Shown one piece after another: positions 1 through 7,356 of a stretch of 13,189 nt of DNA. Every line of letters starts with the position of its first letter. The stretch's first letter is position 1. A model generated the notes under the pieces. That model did no database searches and was not told where the DNA came from. It saw only the letters and a list, made by a program, of their open reading frames with translations. Origin of the DNA: an uncultured Rhizobiaceae group bacterium (GTDB taxonomy: Bacteria > Pseudomonadota > Alphaproteobacteria > Rhizobiales > Rhizobiaceae); the NCBI GenBank assembly GCA_937951455.1, contig CALFBU010000131.1, positions 1 through 13,189 of the forward strand, in the 5' to 3' direction. The position numbers and the translations under genes were made by a program.

Positions 1-84
1 CAACATACAGTTCACTAGCGTCGATATTTTAATACCGCCGATAGACTTAGGGTTTGGGCTGACCGTCAGGGCTTCAACGCTCAT
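1..84 (-). CDS. N-terminal fragment of an unidentified protein in the EPS operon (partial)
   Basis: An ATG at 84 opens a frame that runs off the left edge after 28 codons (begins MSVEALTVSPNPKSIGG). It starts 8 bp after the stop of the sugar-phosphate transferase gene, with a GGAA Shine-Dalgarno-like sequence inside that gap, so it is probably co-transcribed and translationally linked with it. The fragment is too short to show a domain. The next gene in such loci is often an O-antigen-ligase or polymerase-type membrane protein, but that is a guess from context only. The reading frame and start are reasonably supported; the function is unknown. Confidence 0.6.
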   Translation of the reverse strand, partial: MSVEALTVSPNPKSIGGIKISTLVNCML

Positions 85-92
85 ACCGTTTC

Positions 93-1640
93 CTAGTAAG
101 CGTTTTCTGTATTGATAAGCTTAAATGGTGTGATCGCCAAAATGTAGAGATCAAACAGCAAGGACCAGTTTTCGATGTAATACAAATCGTATTCAACACG
201 ACCCTTGAGTTTTTCCTCCTGGTCCACTTCACCACGCCAACCATTAATTTGCGCCCAACCGGTAACACCAGGCTTGACTTTGTGGCGAGCGATGTAGCTG
301 TCGACGACTTCTGTCCAAAGCTTGTTGTCTGTTTGCGCATTGGCAACGTGCGGGCGAGGGCCAACCAGCGATAGTGAACCAAGCAATACATTAAACAGCT
401 GTGGCAGTTCATCTATTGAGGTCTTGCGGATAATACGACCTACTTTTGTTACGCGGCTATCGCCTTTGGTAACAACGTTCACACCACTTTTGTCGCCTTG
501 ATCGGTATATAAAGAACGGAACTTGAAGATTTCAATCTCTTCATTGTTAAAGCCTTCGCGCTTTTGCTTGAAGATAATCGGTCCCTTGCTGTCGAGCTTA
601 ACAGCGATCGCTGCTATCAGCATGATTGGGCTTAGCGCAATGATTGCCGCAGATGCAAAGACAATGTCAAAGGTTCGCTTCATGACTGAATCCCAGTCTG
701 CAATAGGCTTTTCAAAGACATCTACCATCGGCACAGTGCCTTCGTAGCTATAGGTACGTTGACGGAAGAAAAGCTTATTGGTGTGCGCTGACAAGCGAAT
801 ATCTACAGGTAACATCCAAAGGCGTTTTAACAGTTGTAAAACGCGCTTTTCTGCACTCAATGGAATGGATACAATCAGCATGTTGATACGTGCTTTGCGG
901 GTAAACTCCACAAGCTCGGCTACATTTCCAAGTTTAGGATAACCCGCAACAATGTTTGGAGAGCGATCATCCGTGCGATCGTCAAAGATGCCGCAAATAC
1001 GAATATCGGAATTTGGGTTTGCTTCCATCGCGTGAATAAGTTCTGAGGCAGGCGTCCCGCCGCCAATAATAATCGCACGACGTTCAAGGCGGCCATCATC
1101 CATGAGTTTGGTAACGATTGCACCTGTGATTACGCGAGAAATGCCTAAATAGAGAACGCCGTAACCAAACCACATGCCAATCCAGTAAGTCATTTTCCCG
1201 TTCAGAATTTGCATAAGGAACATCATCATCATGGTAACCACAAAAGCCATTGTAAAGGCGATCAAACTTTTGAAAAATGATGTGCTGAATTGTCTGAGCG
1301 TCGTTGTTAGGTAACCGTCCATACCTTGAACAAAACCTGTTGTCACGACAGCGCCTAAAAATGCCGAGGCAATATGCCAGTTGCTCATCTCAAGGACGGG
1401 AACAAGATGGAAAAACATTGTAACAATTGACACCATGGACAAAGCCAAGAAATCGATCAAGCGAAGAGAGCCTGATATCAAGAAGGGTGAAATTGACTTT
1501 GCAGAGAATTGTTCTGCCACTTGACTTGCCAATTCATTCAATTCGACCGTACGTTCTTTAGAGATTTGTTCTTGCGCAACAGCCTTTTTCATCTCTTCGC
1601 GTGAGAAGCCGTTTCCAATTTCTTTTGATATTGTTTTCAT
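93..1640 (-). CDS. Undecaprenyl-phosphate sugar-phosphate transferase (WcaJ/WbaP-like), EPS initiating enzyme
   Basis: This is a polyprenyl glycosylphosphotransferase of 515 residues. Such enzymes move a sugar-1-phosphate, usually glucose-1-P, from its UDP form to undecaprenyl phosphate at the inner membrane, the first step of EPS repeat-unit assembly. Several hydrophobic segments lie at about residues 50-180. A Rossmann-like region around GGG 193-195 fits the CoA-binding-3 domain. From residue 320 comes a bacterial sugar transferase domain: KRTFDIVF at its membrane entry, DELPQ at 410-414, GPRPH at 427-431 and KPGVTGWAQINGWRGE further on. Its length fits the WcaJ-type family. I chose the ATG at 1640. 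A longer GTG frame starts at 1691, but it lacks a Shine-Dalgarno sequence and its extra residues do not look family-like. It follows the GT4 gene after 155 bp and lies 8 bp before the next gene. Sugar specificity (glucose or galactose) cannot be read from sequence. Confidence 0.9.
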   Translation of the reverse strand: MKTISKEIGNGFSREEMKKAVAQEQISKERTVELNELASQVAEQFSAKSISPFLISGSLRLIDFLALSMVSIVTMFFHLVPVLEMSNWHIASAFLGAVVTTGFVQGMDGYLTTTLRQFSTSFFKSLIAFTMAFVVTMMMMFLMQILNGKMTYWIGMWFGYGVLYLGISRVITGAIVTKLMDDGRLERRAIIIGGGTPASELIHAMEANPNSDIRICGIFDDRTDDRSPNIVAGYPKLGNVAELVEFTRKARINMLIVSIPLSAEKRVLQLLKRLWMLPVDIRLSAHTNKLFFRQRTYSYEGTVPMVDVFEKPIADWDSVMKRTFDIVFASAAIIALSPIMLIAAIAVKLDSKGPIIFKQKREGFNNEEIEIFKFRSLYTDQGDKSGVNVVTKGDSRVTKVGRIIRKTSIDELPQLFNVLLGSLSLVGPRPHVANAQTDNKLWTEVVDSYIARHKVKPGVTGWAQINGWRGEVDQEEKLKGRVEYDLYYIENWSLLFDLYILAITPFKLINTENAY

Positions 1641-1795
1641 GTTCCACTCTGTCCGTGATATTACCCAAGGGAATATATACGGCAAAAACACTAAGAAGAA
1701 TGTTTAACAAAGCGCAAAAACTCAAGAGAATTTATTTATGCATAACAGTAAGTTAATGCATTCTGTTGAATCTTATTGAGAAGCTTAAATCTTGC
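1641..1795 (-). promoter_or_regulatory. 155-bp gap before the sugar-phosphate transferase; possible internal promoter
   Basis: This AT-rich gap separates two genes of the leftward EPS set, while the other joints in the set are 4 and 8 bp, so it may hold a secondary promoter or processing site. On the minus strand a TATATA at 1679-1674 lies at a suitable distance for a -10 box, about 34 bp before the ATG at 1640, but no good -35 box accompanies it. A short inverted repeat AACAG (1744-1748) / CTGTT (1763-1767) is also present. Neither element is convincing alone. Confidence 0.25.
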
Positions 1796-2905
1796 TTAAG
1801 CGTATAAGGCTTCGACACTGCTGGCCATCGCTTCCAATGAAAACTTCTTTTGCAAATCTGTAGCCATTGCAGCGGCTTTCTGATGACGATTCTGATCAGC
1901 CTGGAGTTCCATCATCGCGTTTGCAAGCGCCTTGGCATCATTGGTCGGTACAAGTCTGTGTTTTTCATCATGAAATATTTCCGGTATACCACCAACATCT
2001 ACCGCGACCATTGGTTTTTGCGCAGCGATTGCCTCGAGAACCAGATAGGGAAGTGACTCGGCGCGTGACGGTACGACGACAATATCTGCAAGCGCAAACG
2101 CTTGTCGAGCGGGCATGGCGTTACTGACCTTCACGCAATTTTCTAACTCGAGTTGTTTGATTTGCAAATCATATTTTGCCTCATCTGGACCGTCCCCGAC
2201 AAACCATGCCTTAAGATCCTGACCTGATGTGTCGCGTGCAATCTTTAAGGCATCGAGAAAGAGGTCAGGGCCTTTCAGATCTCGTTTCATACCAATATAA
2301 AGAAATTCGGTCGCGTTCTTCTCAGGATGAACAGGGATAAACTCTTCAGGCGATATACCGTTATAGACAATGGCTTCCGGACATTGCGGAGTGCCTACTT
2401 TTTCGTGATAGGCATTGCGCTCATAATCACTGACAAAAATCAGGCTGGTTGTCATACGCTCCAGAAAACGCTCTGCTGTAAAGAAAATCTTGCCCTTGAG
2501 CGAAGCGGCATCATAATGCATCGCACCGCCGTGAGGGCAATAAAACGTCTTGATGCTTTTGTCAGCCAGCCATGCACCCATACGCCCATAAACACCGCCT
2601 TTAGCGCTGTGCGAGTGAACCACGTCTGGTTCAAGTTGCTTGATAAGGCTTCTCGTTTTGATGAGAGCAGATAAGTCTTTGGGTGCAATGGAACGCGCCA
2701 TAGGAATGCGATGTAATCCTAAGGAGAGCAGGGGGCTGATTTTTTCAAAGAGCTTGTCTTCATAGTCGCCGCCCGTCGATGAATCGCAAATAATACCCAC
2801 TTCATGCCCTGCTTCGGCCTGTTTGTTAAGCAGATCGCGCACATGCCTAAAGATGCCTCCCACAGGTGAGCGGAAGCAATGAATGATTTTTAAAGGTTTG
2901 CTCAT
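1796..2905 (-). CDS. GT4-family glycosyltransferase, EPS biosynthesis
   Basis: This is a 369-residue GT-B retaining glycosyltransferase (GT4), presumably adding one sugar to the lipid-linked EPS repeat at the cytoplasmic face of the membrane. The N-terminal acceptor half shows the glycine-rich RSPVGGIFRHVRDLL (12-26), then VVHSHSAKGG and FYCPHGG. The C-terminal nucleotide-sugar half has YIGMKRDLKGPD, FVGDGPDE and the EX7E motif with E283 and E291 (ESLPYLVLE), followed by VDVGGIPEI. I chose the ATG at 2905, 4 bp after the stop of the Wza-like gene. The frame stays open to 3067, but that extension overlaps the Wza-like coding region and does not resemble the family N-terminus. There is no strong Shine-Dalgarno sequence, so it may be translated by coupling to the upstream gene. 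Donor and acceptor sugars are unknown. Confidence 0.9.
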   Translation of the reverse strand: MSKPLKIIHCFRSPVGGIFRHVRDLLNKQAEAGHEVGIICDSSTGGDYEDKLFEKISPLLSLGLHRIPMARSIAPKDLSALIKTRSLIKQLEPDVVHSHSAKGGVYGRMGAWLADKSIKTFYCPHGGAMHYDAASLKGKIFFTAERFLERMTTSLIFVSDYERNAYHEKVGTPQCPEAIVYNGISPEEFIPVHPEKNATEFLYIGMKRDLKGPDLFLDALKIARDTSGQDLKAWFVGDGPDEAKYDLQIKQLELENCVKVSNAMPARQAFALADIVVVPSRAESLPYLVLEAIAAQKPMVAVDVGGIPEIFHDEKHRLVPTNDAKALANAMMELQADQNRHQKAAAMATDLQKKFSLEAMASSVEALYA

Positions 2906-2909
2906 CGGA

Positions 2910-3488
2910 TTAAAACAGGCGTTCTCTGATGGCGATGGTGTCACCTGGCAATATAGGATCACTGATCGGAACGCGACCTGTGATAATTTCACCATTGATA
3001 TTTCGAGTAATATCAACGTCTGATTGATCAGCGCGAGGCGAAAAACCGCCAGCAATCGCAATTGCATTTTGAACCGTCATACCTGGCACATAAACATATT
3101 GGCCCGATGTGCCGACTTCGCCCAAGATAAAGAAAGGTCGGTAAGTTGCAATCTCAACGGAAACATCAGGATCACGCAAGAAACCTCGTTTCAAGCCGTT
3201 TGCAATGCGGCCTTCCATCTGTTTTGGCGTCACGCCACGTGCGCCAATCGACCCCACAAGTGGGAAGGAGATGTGGCCTGCTTTATCAACGGTGTAAGTA
3301 TTGGTTAGTTCTGTTTGCCCAAAAACTGTTACACGTAAAGTATCGCCAGAATCCAATCTGTAAGGCTCTGTTAACGCCTTGTGAAAAGCAGGATCCAATG
3401 GCTTGTAAGCAGCACAAGCAGAAATAACCAAAGCCATAAAGGAAATGGCGATGGCTCTCCAAAGGTTCTTGGAACGGACGCAAAACAT
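2910..3488 (-). CDS. Short Wza/GumB-like polysaccharide export outer-membrane lipoprotein
   Basis: This is a 192-residue polysaccharide export protein. Residues 1-25 form a lipoprotein signal with basic residues R5, K7 and R11, a hydrophobic core, and lipobox ISAC ending at C25, so the mature protein is probably anchored in the outer membrane. A Poly_export domain follows (about 40-115; YRLDSGDTLRVTVFGQ at 43-58, then VDKAGHISFPLVG). Next is one SLBB-type segment (about 117-170; RPFFILGEVGTSGQY, then GGFSPRA). It is close in size to GumB and far shorter than E. coli Wza (about 380 residues), with no extra SLBB domain or C-terminal barrel helix seen. An AGGA Shine-Dalgarno sequence lies about 10 bp before the ATG. 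It heads the leftward EPS set and is divergent from its presumed partner, the Wzc-like co-polymerase. Confidence 0.9.
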   Translation of the reverse strand: MFCVRSKNLWRAIAISFMALVISACAAYKPLDPAFHKALTEPYRLDSGDTLRVTVFGQTELTNTYTVDKAGHISFPLVGSIGARGVTPKQMEGRIANGLKRGFLRDPDVSVEIATYRPFFILGEVGTSGQYVYVPGMTVQNAIAIAGGFSPRADQSDVDITRNINGEIITGRVPISDPILPGDTIAIRERLF

Positions 3489-3733
3489 GATTTTTATTCC
3501 TCGATGGAAAATAATTAGCTCAGTAAATTTTCCCTATTAAACATCTGTTATGGTTAATAGCAGGTAAAGCAAATTCAATAACTTCCTTGAAAAACCTTAT
3601 TTTTTAAAATCAAAATCAGCTTTCTTAACTCCTTGGTTACCATGTTCGTTCATTGTCTGGTCATGATTTGCGTACGCCATACTTGCGCGAAATAATTTTT
3701 GTATGAGCAGTTGTGTAATTTTGGAGTATTTGG
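3489..3733. promoter_or_regulatory. Divergent control region between the Wza-like and Wzc-like genes
   Basis: This 245-bp AT-rich gap must hold promoters for both arms of the EPS locus. An imperfect dyad, CTGTTAT (3545-3551), 5-bp spacer, ATAGCAG (3557-3563), one mismatched pair, lies about 60 bp upstream of the leftward start and could be an operator. For the rightward gene, TTGCGT (3668-3673), 17 bp, then AATAAT (3691-3696) is a possible sigma-70-like promoter; its -35 half matches weakly. That -35 overlaps the perfect 8-bp palindrome GCGTACGC (3670-3677). The Wzc-like gene has a good GGAG Shine-Dalgarno sequence at 3723-3726. That promoters exist here is likely; the individual elements are only candidates. 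Confidence 0.35.
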
Positions 3734-6007
3734 ATGTCAGACCCTAATGTACTAACGCAAGACGATGATATTGATGTCATTGGTCTGTTTGCTGCATTAA
3801 AGCGCAAGTGGTGGCTAGTTTTGCTAGTAACGGTTCTAGCAACTGTTGGCCTATTCCTGTTTTTATCTGCCATACCAGAGCGTTATGAATCCAACGCACG
3901 TATTATTATAGAAAACAAAGATAATGCCTTTAATCGCACACTAAATGATAATGGTGGGCAACAAACCAACAATCAGTTTGACGAAGAAGCCATTCGCAGT
4001 CAGGTTGAAGTCATCAGCTCCGACAAGATCGCATTGGAAATAATGACCCAGCTCGATTTGGAAAACTCGGATGAATTTAATGAGAAGGGCTTTTTTGATG
4101 CGATCGGCGATATGTTTGCTGGTGATGATAAACCTCAAGTAGCGCCAAACAATAGTAATGTTATAAGCTCCTCCCAATCGGCGGTCCTGGATGAATTCAA
4201 GAAGCGATTGAAGGTTTATCCAATTGAAAAGTCGCGTGCGATTGTCATCGAATTTTGGTCAACGGATCCAAATACAGCATTAGAAGTACCTAATCGTATT
4301 GCGCAAGAGTATGTAAAAATTCAGGAAGAGAAAAAGAAGAAACTCACCCAGGACGCAAAAGTTTGGTTGAACCCGGTTGTAAATGAATATCGCCAAAAGC
4401 TGGAAGAGGCAGAGGCTGATGTTGCCGCATTTAGAGCCAAGCAGGATATCCTTCGCAGTGGCACAACAAATCAGTCCTTAGCAACGCAACAATTGTCTGA
4501 AATTTCAACAGAACTTTCCAGATTGCGTGCCGAGCGTTCATCGGCTCAGGCCAAAGTTGCCTCTATTCGTGCTGCTTTGAAAAGTGGCGCTTCACTGGAT
4601 GCTATACCTGAAGTCATCGCATCACCGCTGATCCAACGGTTGCGCGAAAGAGAAGCTGAAATCAAAGCGCAAATTTCAGATCTGTCAACAACACTGCTTC
4701 CAAACCACCCAAGGTTGAAATCACTCAATTCCCAGATTGATGACTTCCAGCGTCAAATCAGAGGTTCAGCGAACAACATTCTCAAGAGTCTTGAAAACAA
4801 TGTGAACCTTACACGCGAAACCGAAGCGGACTTGATGAAGGAAATAGATCGCCTGAAAGAAGAAGTGACGCGCGTTAACAAGCAAGAAGTTAAACTTGAT
4901 GCGCTTGTCCGCAAGGCTGATTCATACCGTGATCTTTTGAGTGAATATGAAAAGCGTAATTTGGAAGCTTTAAGTCGTTCCAATTTCACACCGATCGATG
5001 CAGAAGTTTATCCATCGCGCTCAATGCCTGTCGAACCTTATTTCCCTAAAGTTGTACCGTTTACAATTGCAGGTGGTGTTGCTTCCATGTTGCTTACCAT
5101 TTTGGGTATTTTGGCCGTCACGCTTCTATCAAGCATTGGTAATGCACGCCAGTCGCAAACGGTTCAAACGGCACAAGAACCTGTAATGGAAGAGGTGCCA
5201 GCTGAACATATACAAACAGCTGCAGTGGACGATAGCGATTTTGAACAGGAAGACAGACCTGCAAGAAGCAATCCTTTTGCCCAACTTGAAAACATCATTG
5301 CCGGCAAATCAAAAAATCGACTATCAAAACAGGCGGATGAAAGCCCCGAAGTCGTTAAAACACAAAGCCCGCTAACAATGCCAAAAGTGGCGGCTGAGCC
5401 ACAAGAGAAAGCTGGAGCCATTGCGGTGCGTTACGCTGCAAGTGTATTCCAGGATTTGGGTGAAGGGCGCATTATTGTTGCGTCACCCGGTGGTGATCGT
5501 GGTTCAAAAACAGCTTGGATATTGGCACGACAATTGGGTCGTAATGGCGAAAATGGCGTTGTGATCATTGATCTGAGTGGCGGTGGTGCAACCGCACATG
5601 AAATGCTTGGGGGCAATGAGCTGCCAGGTATTTTCAATCTTATTTCTGGTGCGGTTTCAGTTAACAATATTATTTATCGCGATCAAAAGTCAGGCGTTCA
5701 TGTTGTGCCTTCAGGAACCCTTTTCCAAGGCGAGCCAATGCCAGATATGCAAACCATGTCTGACGTGATCGATGCGATTGCATTGTCTTATGATTATTGC
5801 ATCATTGATTGCGGGGATGCGGATCTCGATGGTATAAATTTGGTAGCAACTGATGATTCAATCGTTATTATCAGTGGCGTTAACGCAAGAATTGATGATT
5901 GCAAGTCACTTGAGGCAGATTTAAAAGATGATGGTTTCAAGGATATATTGCACATCATTCCTGATGAAATAGATCAAAAAAGAAATCCAGTCGCAGAGCC
6001 TGCCTGA
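3734..6007 (+). CDS. Wzc/ExoP-like polysaccharide co-polymerase with a degenerate BY-kinase domain
   Basis: This 757-residue inner-membrane protein is of the PCP-2a type, which controls chain length and links the polymerase to the outer-membrane export channel. It has a Wzz-type N-terminus, TM1 at about 27-45, a long periplasmic part with heptad-like helices (about 195-410), a proline-rich stretch at 427-442 and TM2 at about 440-465. A polar, acidic linker of about 90 residues leads to a cytoplasmic ParA/BY-kinase-like domain (about 560-745). That domain departs from an active kinase: the P-loop reads GGDRGSKT (586-593), with serine where the glycine before lysine is expected; Walker A' reads VIIDLS (610-615), lacking the second aspartate; Walker B is IID ending at D692, followed by CGD rather than TPP; and no tyrosine follows Y688, so the usual C-terminal tyrosine cluster is absent. 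The start has GGAG 7 bp upstream. Confidence 0.9.
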   Translation: MSDPNVLTQDDDIDVIGLFAALKRKWWLVLLVTVLATVGLFLFLSAIPERYESNARIIIENKDNAFNRTLNDNGGQQTNNQFDEEAIRSQVEVISSDKIALEIMTQLDLENSDEFNEKGFFDAIGDMFAGDDKPQVAPNNSNVISSSQSAVLDEFKKRLKVYPIEKSRAIVIEFWSTDPNTALEVPNRIAQEYVKIQEEKKKKLTQDAKVWLNPVVNEYRQKLEEAEADVAAFRAKQDILRSGTTNQSLATQQLSEISTELSRLRAERSSAQAKVASIRAALKSGASLDAIPEVIASPLIQRLREREAEIKAQISDLSTTLLPNHPRLKSLNSQIDDFQRQIRGSANNILKSLENNVNLTRETEADLMKEIDRLKEEVTRVNKQEVKLDALVRKADSYRDLLSEYEKRNLEALSRSNFTPIDAEVYPSRSMPVEPYFPKVVPFTIAGGVASMLLTILGILAVTLLSSIGNARQSQTVQTAQEPVMEEVPAEHIQTAAVDDSDFEQEDRPARSNPFAQLENIIAGKSKNRLSKQADESPEVVKTQSPLTMPKVAAEPQEKAGAIAVRYAASVFQDLGEGRIIVASPGGDRGSKTAWILARQLGRNGENGVVIIDLSGGGATAHEMLGGNELPGIFNLISGAVSVNNIIYRDQKSGVHVVPSGTLFQGEPMPDMQTMSDVIDAIALSYDYCIIDCGDADLDGINLVATDDSIVIISGVNARIDDCKSLEADLKDDGFKDILHIIPDEIDQKRNPVAEPA

Positions 6008-6023
6008 TAAATATCATGACCGG

Positions 6024-6037
6024 CAGGTTCCAACCTG
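6024..6037. terminator. Small hairpin between convergent gene ends, possible bidirectional terminator
   Basis: In the 35-bp gap between the Wzc-like gene and the leftward acyltransferase gene, CAGGTT (6024-6029) and AACCTG (6032-6037) form a perfect inverted repeat. A real RNA hairpin would have about 5 bp and a 4-nt loop. Downstream rightward is a modest T-rich run (tgttatttct) rather than a clean U-tract. The position fits a terminator; the stem is short. Confidence 0.35.
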
Positions 6038-6042
6038 AGATG

Positions 6043-7239
6043 TTATTTCTTATTGAATAATGACGCTTTGGCTTTTCGTATTTTTTTAAGTCTTGTCCAG
6101 AGTTCCGGATTGTTTCTGACATAGCGTTTCACAGTATTCTTGGCCTTTAATCCGAATATAATCGGATATGCTGAAGCGCTGAGCGGGATGTTGGTATCAA
6201 ACAAAGGGTGCTTACCCGGACACCAGGAACGTTTATAACGTTCATCTCCCACGCCAAGATCAAACTTTGCGTATCCATCAGCAATGAGCTGTTCAATCAT
6301 TGCGTAAAGGATCATCTCGCCTGGGCTATGGTCAGAAAATTCGTCGTATTCAACCGCATTTACATAGGCCTGACAATAATCACCATCGATACCAAGTGCA
6401 TACATTGCCCGTGTCTTGTTTTGAATTTTCAGCTGATAAATTTTAAACAAATGTCCAGATTCAATCGGCGGTGTAACTGCCATCTGAATGAAAAAGTCGA
6501 TTGTCTTCTTATCAGAGAATATATTCTGAATCCCCATGTCGGTTAAACGCTTGCCTTTAAGCACGATGAATTCATCGATTGCCTCAAGAATATCCGCGTG
6601 TGTTGCCGGCGATACCAAGTCATAGCCACCCATGCTTTCTGCAACACGGTTTTGTTTGCGCCATAGCTTGCGTTTTCGTTTGCCGCTACCCTGGTCAAGA
6701 ATCGCGTCCATCCCGTCACGCAAATCCATATCATACATGCTGTTGACAGAGGGCTGCTGCGGAAGGGACAACATCGGGTTCTTATATGACTTTAAGGTAA
6801 AAGGCTGATTGTGAAGTTGGGTTTTTACAATGCCGCTTACATATTTTCCAATTACCTTCAAAGCAGCGGGCATCACGTCCGTAGCTTCAGATTTTAAAAA
6901 TTCCTCAGAAAATATTCCACTGCAAATATTGGCATGTGTTCCACCTATCCATCTCAAGGTTTTGCTCAAGCCATCTTCAGTTACCAAAGGCAAAATGAAG
7001 TGAAGCTTGTTGTTCAATCTTCCCGTGACAATTAGAATAGAGTTGTTTTTTTCCAGCGTCTGGCACGCGATGCGTATCCAATCATAGTTTTGATATATGC
7101 AAGCCGTGTTCTCACGTTGAAGCGCTACCCACTCATCTTTTATAAGTTCAGGTGAGCTTAACGTTTGAATACAATAGTCCCCAGCATATCCAATTATATC
7201 GCCTGCATCAGACGTTATATGTGCCTTGTGTTGTATCAC
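6043..7239 (-). CDS. BioF2/CelD-type GNAT-fold acyltransferase, probable EPS modification
   Basis: This 398-residue protein matches the CelD/BcsL-type family (Acetyltransf_6, two-lobed GNAT/FemAB-like fold), often encoded in EPS and cellulose loci and thought to acylate sugars or precursors. Supporting features are an N-terminal lobe with a family-style IQTLSSPELIKDEWVAL segment, a basic RKRKLWRKQNR stretch, the HSPGEMILYAMIEQL helix and the signature FDLGVGDERYKRSWC (326-340). No signal peptide or clear membrane segment is seen, so it is probably cytoplasmic. The start is uncertain: I prefer GTG at 7239 because AAAAGG lies about 9 bp upstream; a TTG at 7308 would add 23 residues without a Shine-Dalgarno sequence. 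There is no nearby ATG. It is divergent from the deacetylase gene. The acyl donor and substrate are unknown. Confidence 0.82.
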   Translation of the reverse strand: MIQHKAHITSDAGDIIGYAGDYCIQTLSSPELIKDEWVALQRENTACIYQNYDWIRIACQTLEKNNSILIVTGRLNNKLHFILPLVTEDGLSKTLRWIGGTHANICSGIFSEEFLKSEATDVMPAALKVIGKYVSGIVKTQLHNQPFTLKSYKNPMLSLPQQPSVNSMYDMDLRDGMDAILDQGSGKRKRKLWRKQNRVAESMGGYDLVSPATHADILEAIDEFIVLKGKRLTDMGIQNIFSDKKTIDFFIQMAVTPPIESGHLFKIYQLKIQNKTRAMYALGIDGDYCQAYVNAVEYDEFSDHSPGEMILYAMIEQLIADGYAKFDLGVGDERYKRSWCPGKHPLFDTNIPLSASAYPIIFGLKAKNTVKRYVRNNPELWTRLKKIRKAKASLFNKK

Positions 7240-7356
7240 AACTTTTTGCCTTTTAATTCTCTCAGCACGAATATAGCAACAATTTCTAAACAAGTTATGT
7301 GGTATCAAGTGAATAATTATTAATTATGTAGATATCAAAGAAAATTGATAAACCAT
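7240..7356. promoter_or_regulatory. Short divergent gap between acyltransferase and deacetylase genes
   Basis: This is a 117-bp AT-rich interval between the start codons chosen for two divergent EPS-modification genes. Both promoters should lie here or overlap the 5' ends if the longer TTG-initiated forms (7308 leftward, 7345 rightward) are used. I see no clear -35/-10 pair or strong inverted repeat; it is listed because of its position. Confidence 0.3.

Noticed and set aside
1783..1801. Perfect inverted repeat GCTTAA-N7-TTAAGC at the 3' end of the GT4 gene, considered as a terminator
   Set aside because: The stem is short and AT-rich, it overlaps the stop codon, and no T-run follows on the minus strand.
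2906..3067. Upstream extension of the GT4 gene
   Set aside because: The extra 54 codons lie inside the Wza-like coding region in another frame, and the family N-terminus begins at MSKPLKIIH.
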